Source: Cerrena zonata
Taxonomy: Eukaryota; Basidiomycota; Agaricomycetes; Polyporales; Cerrenaceae
NCBI GenBank assembly: GCA_038087015.1
Contig: JASBNA010000053.1
Coordinates: 248,001-312,000, forward strand
DNA: 64,000 nt
Direction of reading: 5' to 3'
A program made the translations under genes and the position numbers. How positions within the stretch are numbered: the stretch's first letter is position 1; every line of letters starts with the position of its first letter. The notes beneath the pieces were generated by a model. The model was given only the letters and a program-made list of their open reading frames with translations, was not told where the DNA came from and made no database searches. This document shows positions 22,851 to 34,992 of this stretch, in pieces.

Positions 22851-25256
22851 CGTACTTGCTGTTCTCGTGTGACTTTTCAATCGAGTGCGCCGAGACGGAA
22901 ACTTGAATTTCGGTTGTTGTCGGAGAAGTTAAAGGAGATTATGGGTATTTGAGGTTCCACTTGCTCGCTCTGTATGCTAGATAGAAAGAAATATATTTGT
23001 CTATGAAAATACATGTGTGTCTTTCCTCCCTTCGTTCTGTTTCCTCTCGTGTCTCCGCGGTGACCCGTGCCCGAGTTGTGTATCCTTCATACCCTAACCC
23101 CGAGTTCTCTATAGCATAACTACCCCGTATTCTCTATAGTCTAAACAACTACCCCGTGTCCCTTATAGTCTAAACAACTAGCCAACGACTCAACTTGCGG
23201 CGTGGACACTCGCTCGGTCACATGCCAGTGCACCGAAGGAGGGAATCTCGCTCTCCATAAGCTAGGCACTTTGACGACTCGGGAAAACCGTAAACTTCCA
23301 TATCAGTCGGCAGCACCACACCTGGACCGAACATCGTCTTCGGTAGGGGTGAAGTGGTCATTAGGCAAACACCGTCTCTTCTCCCAGTAATCGATGGTCC
23401 AAATTTCCATAGGACCGAAAAAGCCACCGAAAGGCAAGAAGTGCCGTCACAATTGGCAGCCGACAGTGCGAACGTATGGAAACATCAAGATTTGATTTTG
23501 AATGGACAATACACTTCGTAGTTCCCGATCAACGAGGCCGGATACAGAGAGAGACGATAAGACGGAAAGGTGGACGACACGAGATTGTCGCATGTAGAGA
23601 AGACTGCACTGGCCCTGAGATAGAGCACCGCTATAATCAGACCCTGATATTCTTTCCGTGTATCGGACACAGTCTGTCTATCGAGGTGATACCTGTCAAT
23701 GCCATGTTAGTACAATAATATTTTAGATTACATTCGACGTGCGCAAGCTCACCTAGGCAAACGGTATTTCGAGATGTTTGAAGTCTACCTGTCAATGAGG
23801 GTGTCACACCCGTAATATCATTAATACTATAGATGATTTGATTTTGAATGGACATACGCTTCGTGGTTCCCGATCAACGAGGCCGGATGCAGAGAGAGAC
23901 GATCATGACGATAAGACGGTAAGGTGGGACACGAGATTGTCGCATGTAGAGAAGGCTGCACTGGCCCTGAGATAGACGGAACACTGTTCTGATTCAGGAC
24001 CCTGCATGCGAGAGACGAAAGGAATATTGGGGTGCGGATTCGTGCAGCTATGCAAGTGTCATTCATCTATTGGAGCGGTTCCTGTCTAGGTCGGGGTTGG
24101 TCTGGGGGATTATACCAGCGAGTAGGAGTCCAATGCATATGCTGGCTATCCAGTCGCACTCGACTCGAAGGAGACTAATCATGCGCGATACATTGGACCC
24201 GGATAGCCTCGACAAGAACGCCGTGGACCGGGAGGAGTTAATGGCTTAAGCATCGCCCCCCAATGCTTCGCTTGGCCAAAGACGAAAAAAACCAAGGGTG
24301 CCAGCACATAATTGAGAAAGTAGGCCCAACGCAACGGCAAGTAGCTGGCTGCTATCTTTTCAATGCGCAGCTTACAACCCTTGATCTCCGTCGATATGTC
24401 CCGGTACAGAACGTATCAGGCCTGTCGACTTCAGGGCAGCTTCATTTGTGCTAAAGTTAGGATGTATACCATGCAACGTGCAAATACAGACCAGTAATCG
24501 ATGGGTCCTATTCACTCGTATGCTTCCTTTCCACATACGGGGGACAATAGCGGTCGGCGCGAGGCCTGAGGATGTGACAGGGTCCTCGGCACTGTCAGAT
24601 TGCTATTGGCTCCCTTTGTGGAAGGGAAGCTATCGACCCTGCCCTTCCTTGAGCTTGGTGCGAGGACGACGAGCGTTGCCTCCTCATCGGATATCTAGAC
24701 CTTGATCATATGATAGCATAGTGTCCTAAACAACGGAGATGAATGAGTACACGTTCAACGACCCTGCATGAAATGCACACGGCCTTGAAGCTGTTGGTGC
24801 AATCGACATCTATCAAGTCGATAATCAGGGAAAAGCTCCGGTCACATACTCTTGAGCTACCGTATAACGATATATTATAGTATCGATATCGACCTGCCAG
24901 TGCGTAGACATTTCCTGTACGTGGCCGAGTCAACGCTTAGCGCCTAGTATGTATGACGGTGCTAGTGCAACGAGGCAAAGGGTTGAACATAATCGATAAT
25001 CCTTGAACGTTGACTTGAACGTGGTCGTACTAGGAAAGGGATCGCCGAGAACAGCTTCTTGATCATAAGCGACCCTGAGCCTTGAGGCTGTCTGAAGGAA
25101 GAACGCGTGGGAAGATGGAGGTCTTGTGGCCCAATGTTGATGTTTGTACCACATGCTGCCAACAAACACGTTGACATTGTCCATCGCTCTCTCTGAATCT
25201 CACCTGGTCCTCGTTTGCGATTTGAGGGCACAGTTTGGAATCCTTAAATCGTCACC
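22851..25256. other. Gene-free interval containing a local duplication
   Basis: Apart from the duplicated segment listed separately, no gene is supported. Short pyrimidine-rich repeats of ACCCCGTRTYCYYTATAGTC occur near 23125-23170 (two to three units). Confidence 0.4.
23490..23980. repeat. Direct duplication of a ~140-bp segment
   Basis: Segments at about 23492-23630 and 23832-23977 share GATTTGATTTTGAATGGACA, then GTTCCCGATCAACGAGGCCG, an AGAGAGAGACGAT run, and GCACTGGCCCTGAGATAGA. The second copy differs by small indels, including an extra CATGACGATA. The copies are about 340 bp apart in direct orientation. Confidence 0.75.
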
Positions 25257-26681
25257 ATGATTGTCATCCGTCCTATCCTTCGTTGGCTTGGTATCCCCCC
25301 TGTCCCCATCATGGCAACTACCAAAACAATTCACGATGTTTTCGATATGGACAAGCCTAAGCGTCCCCCCAAATGGTTGGTTTCCCAATATATATCGCTT
25401 CTGGTTATGGGAAGACACGATCCCTGCTACCCTTCTCGTTTGGACGAACTTTCCTCCTGCAAAGTTACCAAGCTCGAACTCTACAAGGAAAAGAAAGGTC
25501 TATACCACGAATTTGTCTTGGCTGACATCGAACACTCATTCATTAACGAGCTCGGTGTCAAGAAGACTCAGAAACGCGTCGCTCTTCTAGAACGTATTTT
25601 CAAAGACACTACGTCTAGCCTAGACCTTGCTCTCAAGTCTCTTAAGCCTGCCCCCGCGGTAGACTCGATTACGATCTACGAAACGAAGGAGGACGCATGT
25701 GCGTCACGAGACGCCTACTGCTGCTATGTCGTCGATTTCTCCGAACCCAAAGGCAAAGGCAGCGACAATTCCACTCCCTCCAGCGACAATTCCACTCCCT
25801 CCAGTGACAATCCCACTCCCTCCAGCGACAATCCCACTCCCTCCAGCGATGATTACATCCACTCCAATCTACCCAACATTCTCGATCTCGCCGTAGTCGC
25901 ATACACCCTTAACGAAATAGCCGAGAACTATTCGCTATTTAATACCATGTGCTATTGGTTTGCGAATAATCTGTGCAGACTCCTGACCCAAGGTCGAGCC
26001 TATACTGTTAAGTTTAAGAATACAGGTCGGTTTAAAGCGGGCTACTTCATGCATATCCCAGCTCTCGCTTCAGATGGCCGGATCACCCTTTGTCGTTCTC
26101 TATCTGCAGACGCTCTCTCCCCAGAAGCCCGGGCAAAAGTCGCAAAGCTCGGCGCTGACTCTGACAGTGTCATCGTTCCAGATTCTCAGGAGCTCCTCAA
26201 TGCATCACAATTTGAGTCGGAAGAGACACCGTCACATTTCTCCCGGTCAGCTACTATTACCACCAACTACTATCCCAAGTTCATCAAACATCATTCCGAG
26301 ACAATACAACGACTTCATATAGCAGATGCAGAACAAAATCGTGAACGGGCGGCGAAGGAGGAGGAACGGGCGGCGAAGGAGAAGGAACGGGCGGCGAAGG
26401 AGAAGGAACGGGCGGCGAAGGAGAAGGCGCAGAGGGAGGTGCGCGAGAAGGATGAGGAGTTGAAGAAGACGCAGAAGGAATTGCTCGAGGAGAGGGAGGG
26501 GAGGGAGAAGACGCAGAAGGAATTGCTCGAGGAGAGGGAGGAGAGGAAGAAGACGCAGAAGGAATTGCGCGAGAAGGATGAGGAGTTGGAGAGATTGCGA
26601 GCTGCGCTCCAAATGCAGAGTGCCTTGTCCAAGGAAGCCGGTGGGTCTTCTGCAGCTCCCTCTTCTCTCGCCGCTCAGTAG
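25257..26681 (+). CDS. Single-exon hypothetical protein with 21-bp coding repeats and a coiled coil
   Basis: An uninterrupted 474-codon frame; the in-frame ATG at 25311 (MATTKTIHDVF) is a possible alternative start. The N-terminal third has KPKRPPKWLVSQYISLL and an EKKGLYHEFVLADIEH segment. Residues about 172-200 are four copies of the 7-residue unit SDNSTPS encoded by 21-bp repeats. A central segment with YSLFNTMCYWFANNLCRLL is typical of a lineage-specific basidiomycete family of unknown function. The C-terminus is a long highly charged helix: four 21-bp repeats encoding RAAKEKE, then repeats of KKTQKELLEEREG, predicting a coiled coil and so self-association. The absence of introns contrasts with neighbours. 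Confidence 0.8.
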   Translation: MIVIRPILRWLGIPPVPIMATTKTIHDVFDMDKPKRPPKWLVSQYISLLVMGRHDPCYPSRLDELSSCKVTKLELYKEKKGLYHEFVLADIEHSFINELGVKKTQKRVALLERIFKDTTSSLDLALKSLKPAPAVDSITIYETKEDACASRDAYCCYVVDFSEPKGKGSDNSTPSSDNSTPSSDNPTPSSDNPTPSSDDYIHSNLPNILDLAVVAYTLNEIAENYSLFNTMCYWFANNLCRLLTQGRAYTVKFKNTGRFKAGYFMHIPALASDGRITLCRSLSADALSPEARAKVAKLGADSDSVIVPDSQELLNASQFESEETPSHFSRSATITTNYYPKFIKHHSETIQRLHIADAEQNRERAAKEEERAAKEKERAAKEKERAAKEKAQREVREKDEELKKTQKELLEEREGREKTQKELLEEREERKKTQKELREKDEELERLRAALQMQSALSKEAGGSSAAPSSLAAQ

Positions 26682-27511
26682 GCCAACACCTGGATATACG
26701 CTCTTGTTTTGGTTTGTACAATTTAGCCCCACGGTCTCTTCGGATTCGGAACGTCACGTCATGCTTATGCTTTGCTTTGCTTTATGCTTTTTTCCTTCTT
26801 TTGTTTGTACCATGCTCTCTTGGATCTGCATTCGTGCTTTCGTTTTGCGGTCGATATATACACTCTATACACCAATTATCTCAGTCTATACTGAATTCGT
26901 CTTACGCTTGTACAATATCACAGTCTCCATATCAACATACCTCTAGATTGTCTTCAGCGGGGCTGACTCGGATAAGCAATCATACAGTAAGGAAGGCTTT
27001 CATATCAAATCATCTAGCAAACTTCACAAGTACACTACATTTTTCCAAGACGGGAACTAACAAACGAGGAAAGGGCAGAAGAAATAAACTGGTTATAAGA
27101 CAGGAAACAAGAGGTAAGGGGAAATCCCACGCGACGGCAAACACAAAAAAGCGCATGCGATAAGATAGATGGTAACTAGAAGGTGACAGGTCGTCTCAAG
27201 TTGAAGTGGGTGGCGACGATCGAGAGAGGTATGTATCGTGTAATCATGTGAAGTACGAGGTGAAGTAAGGATAGGACGAACATTGAATAATGTGGCGAAT
27301 GGTAAACAGTAATAAGGGAAGAGAGGATCAGGACGGGAGGGGAATACGATGTGAAGCAGAACACAACATTGGATGATGTGTGAACCAACGAGTAATTAGC
27401 ATAGGTGAGAGAGGCGTATAGACAACCAACCGAAAGGTCCCACAGAAAGAAAGAACGTGAGAAGGGTGGAAGAAAGTGTCAATACCGAAGCTATTTGGAA
27501 AACATGGGCGA
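26682..27511. other. Intergenic interval
   Basis: It holds the 3' flank of the repeat-rich gene and the 3' flank of the converging Cla4 gene. No gene is supported. TTATGCTTTGCTTTGCTTTATGC is a short low-complexity run near 26764. Confidence 0.4.
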
Positions 27512-30285
27512 TTATGATCCTTGCTTAGTTTTGAAGCGGAGGAGCGGCGCGAGACCTGAAAGCGCGCATGCCTTTCTCAAGAATTCATGCTGGAAAACAG
27601 GTCGTTAGTACGCGATTATAACAAGGAAGCGAAACAGAAATTAGAACATACCTCCAGCAACTCAGACGCTGTCGCCCGGCTCTTGACATCTACACACAAA
27701 CACACACTCAGGAAGCCCTTGAGCTCCCGACTCAACGCCTCTGGTTTCTTCAGCGTCGGGGTTCCGTTAGTCGCAATCAAATAGAGGGCCTTCAACGGCT
27801 CCTCATCCAAGTATGGCGGCTCATTCTCAATCATCTCGATAGCCATGATACCCAGTGACCAGATGTCGACCTTGGCACCGTACTCCTTCTGCTTGACGAC
27901 TTCAGGCGCCATCCAGTATGGTGTACCCACCATGGTTGCACGTTTGGACTTCTGATCAGTGAGCTTGGCGCAGAAACCGAAATCAGCTGTAAGGAGTTTC
28001 TGAGGATTAGAACAGGTAAAAAATAATGGAATGAAGTAAATATACGTACTGATCTTGACGTGTCCTTGAGCATCCAAGAGAACATTGTCAGATTTGATAT
28101 CACGATGGATAATGCTCTGACTATGGAGATGTCCAAGTCCCTTGCACGTCTATTCTGTGAGTCAGTATTGACCATGTACGATATCTGTGTATTTCACCCA
28201 CTTCAAAGCAAATACTCGAAATCTGATCCTCTTCAAGGGTATTATTTTCGATAATATCCGTGAGAGCACCACCTTCCATATATTCCATGACAACCCAGAG
28301 CTCGCTGCTCCTGACCAAGTAGGAGTCAAGGAAGTTGACAATGTTTGGATGTTGAGACTCCTTCATAACGAGAATCTCGTTCACGATAAGTTCCTTTCTG
28401 GGTTGGTTCGAAAGATCCATTTCCTTGATCGCAACCTTTTTGCCCGTTGCGAGTGTCTTGGCGACGTAGACATGTCCGGAAGCACTAACACATCCAACGT
28501 CAGTTGATTACTCGACCAGGATAATTAGAGCAAAAATAAAATAAAATAAACTCACCCTTGACCGACTTTCCGAATCTTGCTATACATCGCCTTCGGATCA
28601 TCTGCACTAACCACACTCCTCAACTTCTCCATAATCTGCGCCTCATTCATCGTGCTAATTCTCTTCTCCACCTGTTTGGGCTTCTCTAGCGCAGCTGCTG
28701 CTGCTGCCACACCACCGTCCTCCTTCTCCGCCGTTACCGTCACCGTGGGTGCCATAGGCTTCTTTGCAGGTTGCAGAGGCTTAACAGGCGGCGGCCCCAC
28801 TGTTGAGCCGGCAGCACCGGATGCTGGGTCTGTCATTGGCTTGGATGTCGCGGGCGATGATTTGGCTGGTCCTACGTTAGGACGCTCGGGTAGGCGTCGT
28901 TCGGTTCCTAACGAGTCCTTTCGCTGGGGAATACGATCTTCAGCGAGACCAGGTGGTTTGGTAGTAGTTTCCTTCGGCGGACCATGTGCTTTAGCTCGTA
29001 GAAGCAGATCAGCAGATGAAGGAGTGTGCTCGGGGAGTGGGGGTTTGGGTAGAGCGCCATGGGGTGCAGGGGGGGCAGGTCGGTTAGCAGTCAAGAGGGG
29101 ACGTGGAGGCGCAGGCCGTGAAGGTTGTAGGGAGCCTGGTAGAGGGCCGCGACCGGAACCTGATGACATGGTGTTGGCTTGCAGTTGGGCTGCATGCGAA
29201 CCGTTCACGAGTTCCGCTGCTCGGGCAAGAGCTGCACTAGAAGAAAGTGGCTGGCCATTCGCATCGACGCCATTGATCCCTGTAGGGGCAGAATCTTGTC
29301 GCTTGATCCCTGGTCGGCCATCCAGGGACACCTTCGATCCCCCGAGGCCAGTCCCTGCATTGAACCGTGGTGCACTAGCATTTTCGGGATAAGGTGTGAG
29401 CGAACTTCCGTATCCTGAAGAACCTCCACCCGATCGAGGACCCAAGGTGGCGCTGAAATCCATATCTTCCATTTCACGCTTTTGGCGATCGGTATAGAAT
29501 TCGAGGACATCGAGCACCGCTTGAGGATCCTTTTGGTAGTCTTCCCGAGTGATGGCGGACTTTGTGAGCAGTTTGCTCCAAGAGTCGGGCAAGCCCTGAT
29601 GACAAAAACATATGCATTGGTCACTGCAAGAGATAATCTGACAATAATACCTACCGTGAACGCTCCCGAGATAGGATCGAAACCCACGTGGACTTTGTGC
29701 ACAAAGTTAGTTGGATTGCTAACCCCCATGAGAGGGCTGCGTGAGTAGATGTCGTCCTGCCATCCGTAGAGTTCCTCATCGCTCTTGAGCGAAAAGTACA
29801 TTCGCTTGTCCTTAGTCTCAAGCAAGAGGCAGTACGGCTTGAGGTCCGTGCGCTCGATGTTGGCGATGTCGGACAGAGAGATGAGGGTTTGTATTGGTGC
29901 ATTCTGGGGGACAATAAGCAGAATGGCGCGGTTGAAAGAGTGGGTTACACACCTCATTCTTGTGTATCGAAAGCGTCTGCTGCTTCAATACCAAGTATTT
30001 GGGCCGCCACAACCAGCTGACCAAGCCGTCCTCCTTCACGCTGACGGTGCCATAGCGGACAATATGCGCATTCATGAGGCTATCAGATGTTCGATCTGGG
30101 GAGCCGCCAATGCCCGAGTAGGTGGAGGAAGAGGAACCAGAGGCAGATGAGGTGCCGACGCTGAACGATGAGCCATAGCCCGAGTTGGACAAGACATTCT
30201 GAATTTCGGATCCCTTCCGCAAAGGGGCTGCGGGGGCGGGTCGAGACGGGGTCAGAGACATCGTTGAAACCGGATAACTGGCCAT
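27512..30285 (-). CDS. cla4: Cla4-type PAK kinase (PH-CRIB-STE20 kinase)
   Basis: Exons (minus): 30285-29953, 29903-29655, 29595-28556, 28484-28202, 28149-28050, 27986-27652 and 27589-27512, giving 805 residues. Order of domains: Ser-rich N-terminus; PH domain from about 70 to 165 (includes [17 protein letters not shown]); CRIB/GTPase-binding motif about 176-194 ([19 protein letters not shown]); a long Pro/Ala-rich linker; and the kinase domain about 530-785. Kinase landmarks are [35 protein letters not shown] and [11 protein letters not shown]. The C-terminal HEFL...LAPLLRFK is typical of Cla4. The known role of the family is to act as effectors of Cdc42/Rac in polarity, septin assembly and cytokinesis. 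The PH domain plus CRIB distinguishes it from Ste20. The gene looks intact. The upstream region is CT-rich. Confidence 0.95.
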
Positions 30286-32004
30286 AAGACAACAAAGAGA
30301 GAGTTATGAACGGAGTTATGAACGTTAGATGGTCGTCCAGGCAGCAGTCAGGAGGTTGGAAACCGCTGATCGCCTTGGATGGGTGCTCGGGTGTGAGTGA
30401 TCGACTCGAGAGCTGGGCGAAAGTTCTGTCGTGGGGGTTCGCTGGTGGCCAGTGAGGCCGACGTCGTACTCGTCGTCGTCGTTGTCGTCGTCGTCGAAGA
30501 GTAAGAAGCAGGGCGCTTGTGCGATCACCTCCTCTTAACAACAAACCACCAACGTGAAACTCCGATTCTTTTGTGTTTTTGCTCTCATGATTACACCCGT
30601 TCTAACACGCGAATGCTGTACGCAATCTGTAGAGTAGATTCTGCGACAATAGCAGTTGTACTTGATCTAAGTGTACGCCTTTGCCTCAGATCGCGCTTTG
30701 GCCGCAAGCTTTGTAAAGCAAAGCGACCATATACAGCCGCCAAACAGGTCCCGAAAGGATATAGCTTTATCAGGCTTCGTATGGGACCGTCGCTTTCAGA
30801 CCGCAAACAAAGGAGAAAACACTCAAAGGTACGTATCGTGAATTTCCAATCAATTTATCGAGGCAGTACTCTCGGCGGTATTCCAGAAAATCTGTTTGTT
30901 GACAAACAGAAAAGGTTGGACGTTCCTGGCGTAAACCCGCTTGACTGTAATGGAAGCACAAACACCGTCTAACTTACGTCGAACATGGATTAGCGCGATC
31001 ACCCCAAGCACAAACCACTTGGCGGCTCGACGTTTGTCGTGAAGGTAACTCACCCTCGTTTCTGTACTCGCGAAACTAATATCCAACAAGTAGCGACTCC
31101 AGTTGTTCCCCACCAATATCCTTCTGGCGGCAAGGTGATAATCTCTCTAAATCCGCACAACCTTGCTCGCCAATGGAACAATCTTACACAACAATATCCG
31201 ACTACCCCCTCTTCTGACACACCATTCCCCGTGCGCACACGCTTGAACGCATACAGCAAAGTACAACTCCAAGCATCCCCCATGTGTATACATGACGTCA
31301 ATATAAAAGTCTGGCAGATTACTTCACACCTTTCACGCTAGTTTGGGTACCTTGACTTCTTTCCTTCCCGCATCCCGTCTAGGTCTTCGTTAAGTCCCCG
31401 GTAATATGAAAACCGCCGCTTCCATACATTGTGTACGAAGCTAACATGACTATATGCACTTCTGGTATGCGCAATATAACATCAGATTATATCGGTTGAT
31501 GCAACGTTGATGTTGCGTGATCAGCAAAGATAGTGATCGAGAACAAGCTGCACATATTGCAAGATGTAACTACTCGAGTGGAACGTGAAGCATGCACTGC
31601 GGAAGTTGTCCTCTGACTCTGATCCAGTTTAAGCGCATATATACAATGTCATTCTACATAATCGACAAAAATGGGCATAGAGTAGGTCACAAATACAAGA
31701 ACGAAGAAAGTCATGTCGCATAGAAGAATCATGAACCTAATGTGTCAATTCACATGTCGAGGTTTAAATACCAAACCAAGGGCTTAGAGTTACGAACAAG
31801 AAGGTATCAGTTAATCAGTTTACACTAAGAGAAAACGTACAGTATCAGACAATTCCAAAACAGAGAACGAAGAAAGAGGATAAACAGAATAAAGGGACTT
31901 TGATAAGTAACCAGAAGTAACCGCTACAAGAGTGAGTCCTAAACGTTGGAATAAATAGGTCATTGAGGATTGGATTCGAGGTATCTGGGGTTAAGTTTAT
32001 TGAT
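30286..32004. other. Intergenic interval upstream of cla4 and downstream of CNOT11
   Basis: No protein-coding gene could be supported. A GTCGTCGTCGTTGTCGTCGT trinucleotide run near 30470-30500 lies in the likely cla4 leader. Confidence 0.45.
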
Positions 32005-33656
32005 TTAGAATTTGCCATTGGCAAGAACACGGTAGAGGGAGTTTGCCTCTTCGAATATCGAGTTGCGTAACGTAAAATGAGCCATTTCGGTAGAGTCGGC
32101 GTCCGAAGCAGGGTCAATGATGCCCAGTTTGATCAGCGAGTTGAAGAAGCGACACAACTATGAGCATACGTCATTGTCAGTCATGGCTGATAAGTAGTAC
32201 AAGAAGGCGTTGAAGAAAGAACCTACGTTTTGTAACCCCTTCGCAAATCGGTCATCGCTGATAGACCCCTCTCGCTCCTCCTGCTCAGCTCGATCCAACC
32301 AGCCAATCGCTTCGTGGATGAACCAGCCTAACACTTCGGACCTCACCAAGTCAGCAACAGTCGTACGTCCGCCGGTGACGGGGTCGTTAATGACAGTAGG
32401 GTCACGTAAGAGACGGCCTATGATATCAAAAGAGGGCAGGGTTGGAGGAAGATGGCGAAGGATCTCCAGATATGGAGATATGCCGAGCGAAGTGGAGGAA
32501 GCTCTGATAAGGAGAGCGATCAGCAGTGGCTGGGCGATAGCAGGGTTCATTGAAATAACGGGCGCGAGATCGATGGAGGTGATTGCAGCAGACTCGGCGA
32601 GGTGGGGAATCAGAGGCGCCAGCATCTAGTGGAAAATGAAATTGGTCAGGAATATTTGTGGTGATATATACGAAGATGTGATCTTACACGCTGTTCTGAG
32701 AGAGTTAATACTCGATCTCGTGCGGCGAGAACTAGCGACATGCCCTCGGCGAAGGTGTTCGCTTCCTTGTCCTGCTCAGCAGTTGCGAAGACGTCTTGGT
32801 TTCCTCTGACAGATCCGTTAGGTCCGTCAACGGTTGTAGGTCCAAATCTGAATTTAAGTTAAGCAGACAGCGTTTAGAGTGTAAAGTCTGGCGCAACTCA
32901 CGGATCAAACTTCGGTCGATCGGGAGGTGTATCACCTTCGAGACTAAGATTCGAAGCTCGCAGCTTCGGGGGCAACGGTGACGTAGCCAAGTTCGTGGGC
33001 GTGAAGGGTGCAATCTGGGGATTCGAGAAATCACAGAAAGAGAATCAGCTAATGTATTTGGGGCAAGAATGCACACGTAGACGGGGCAGATAGGGGTTAG
33101 ATCACTGAAACATACATCATTACCGTCACCTCTAAGGATCTTCCACAGGACCCAGATCAACTGTTCGTTCTCACTGATTCCGCCTGCGTTAGACACTCGG
33201 ATGGCTTGTTCCTTCTCGTTGTCGAAAGTAGAAACCAAGGCAGATCTGAATGGGTTCATAGCGATCGGATGGGGCGCATATAGTGAGTACAAAATATAGG
33301 AGACGAGGATACGTTTCTGGAGCTATACATGCCATAGAATGTTAGTTCCGTGTTTCATAATTTGAATGAGAACGTGATGATCTAAACGAAGAACTCACTT
33401 CTACGTTAGAATCTAAGAGCGGGAATAACACGTCAAGAGCCAGCTGGAAACGCGATGTTGGTTGAGCCAATTGATTGAACGCTTGAGCAGCAGCGGAGCA
33501 TGGAAGCATGTACGCTCGCGAGAGTAGATGGCTGACGGACATCCGCAAGCCCATTCCTGAGGTCTCACCGCTAGGGATTGACGAGACAGCTTGATGTTGG
33601 GGCTTCAAGCTGGTCTGGAATGGGTGTGGATGATAGTATGCTGTGGCTGTCTGCAT
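32005..33656 (-). CDS. CCR4-NOT complex subunit 11 (CNOT11/C2orf29 family)
   Basis: Exons (minus): 33656-33399, 33322-33116, 33014-32902, 32847-32688, 32625-32227 and 32157-32005, giving 429 residues. Diagnostic stretches are NPFRSALVSTFDNEKEQAIRV, ENEQLIWVLWKILRGDGND and LATSPLPPKLRA. The C-terminal helical region follows: PVISMNPAIAQPLLIALLI, ILRHLPPTLPSFDIIGRLLR and GWFIHEAIGWLD. In animals CNOT11 docks on the N-terminal part of CNOT1 in the CCR4-NOT deadenylase complex, which shortens poly(A) tails and represses translation. I infer a cytoplasmic mRNA-decay role here. All introns keep frame and no lesion is visible. Confidence 0.88.
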
Positions 33657-34180
33657 TATGTTTCTGTTTCTCTTCTAAGCTTCGGGTTTAGCGTGTCAGG
33701 TCATTAAGGACAAAAAGAGATATGTTTGTTGACAAAGTAGAGGACGATGAACAAGCAGTGATCCGTTTAGTGTTGAAGTCAATCGCAGTCAATATAAAGT
33801 GTGGGAAAGTGTAAAATAAAGCGTGGGATATTTAACTTTCTTACATAATATCAACGACATACTTAGTGACGTCGTTATCAAATGTTTAGAGTTAAAACAT
33901 CAGTAGACGATTATATATGTACAGATACGACAGTACTTTGCAGTGTGTACTTATCAGGATGGGCAACTAATTCTGATGGAGAATGCTTTCGCTCTTATGT
34001 GCCGAGTACTCACTAGTTCTACCATTCGGACTTCATGCAAGTACTTTCGGCCGAAGATGATTGCCTATAAAGGGCAAACGCTTGGGATCCTAACACAGGC
34101 AAACAACCTGCAATCCGTCCGAATCTTTATTCTTGTTATTCCTCATCATCGTTGTCATAGTTTGCTTCCGACTAGTTTAA
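33657..34180. other. Intergenic interval between CNOT11 and SDHAF4 (divergent promoters)
   Basis: The two genes point away from each other across about 520 bp. The sequence is AT-rich with no gene; it presumably holds both promoters. Confidence 0.5.
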
Positions 34181-34543
34181 ATGTTCTTTTTGACAAGGCA
34201 CTTCTCTGTTCGCCCCACAAATCTTACTAGACCCGCTATTTGTCGGTCAATGTCCTCCACCCGAGATCCATTGAACCGGCCTTCACCCCCACCACTACCC
34301 CGTGAACAGCAGCGGGAATTCGAGGAACTACTCCGCAAAGCCCAAGCACCTCTATCTCGTAAAGATGACGCAGAGGCTGATTTGACAATGCACCCCGACG
34401 CTCGACCTCCTGTGACACCCGAGTTTGAAGGTGAAGTCAATCCTGCGACGGGGGAGCAAGGCGGACCGAAGCGGGAGCCGGTAAAGAAGTGGGTAGATGA
34501 TGGTGGAGACTGGAGCTTCAAGGGACGCGTATCGGACTTCTAG
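34181..34543 (+). CDS. sdh8: Succinate dehydrogenase assembly factor 4 (SDHAF4/Sdh8)
   Basis: A single-exon 120-residue protein. The N-terminus (MFFLTRHFSVRPTNLTRP) has the Arg/Ser/Phe character of a mitochondrial targeting peptide. A charged linker follows (PPPLPREQQREFEELLRKAQ). The C-terminus carries the family signature: EGEVNPATGEQGGPKREP, then GDWSFKGRVSDF at the very end. In yeast and animals the family binds the flavinylated Sdh1/SDHA subunit in the mitochondrial matrix and protects it before SDHB joins. Length is as expected for the family. An alternative start is the ATG at 34250 (MSSTRDP), which would remove the presequence. A broken second copy lies at 37022. Confidence 0.9.
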   Translation: MFFLTRHFSVRPTNLTRPAICRSMSSTRDPLNRPSPPPLPREQQREFEELLRKAQAPLSRKDDAEADLTMHPDARPPVTPEFEGEVNPATGEQGGPKREPVKKWVDDGGDWSFKGRVSDF

Positions 34544-34992
34544 AGGTAGGTACATCCAATCCCTTGATTCCTCTGAATTCATCGCTTTCATACTTAGGGT
34601 AATCTGCCGCCCTGAGTGCGGCAAGCCATGTATAAATCCGTACATGATATCAAGAATGCATGCATACTCCATGACCTGAAATAGCGGGGCGTCTATGCTG
34701 GCATTAAAGGACGGAGTTTAAGCACGTTTGCAATCCAATATGATATTATCAATCTAAAACTGTACACAATTTGTGTTTCCGCCCGCCATGATCTACAATG
34801 CTGTTGTATTCTTTTGGTGTCACGCATCGTAGCGAGTCGATTCTAGTGGCGTAACCTACAATGCATTTCTGCTTATTCGGGTACCTCTCGATTGGATTCC
34901 TTGGAAACCCAATCGGTCGATGGAAATGATAGTATTTCTCAATTATATAAATCTACCAAAAACGTCCAAAAAGTTTTGTCTCTCTGTTGATT

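Noticed and set aside
26247..26757. Long Ser/Pro and Leu-rich frames on the minus strand
   Set aside because: Complements of the 21-bp charged coiled-coil repeats of the plus-strand gene.
28577..29392. 271-codon open frame on the plus strand
   Set aside because: It is antisense to the Pro/Ala-rich linker of Cla4; low-complexity GC-rich coding DNA leaves the opposite strand open.
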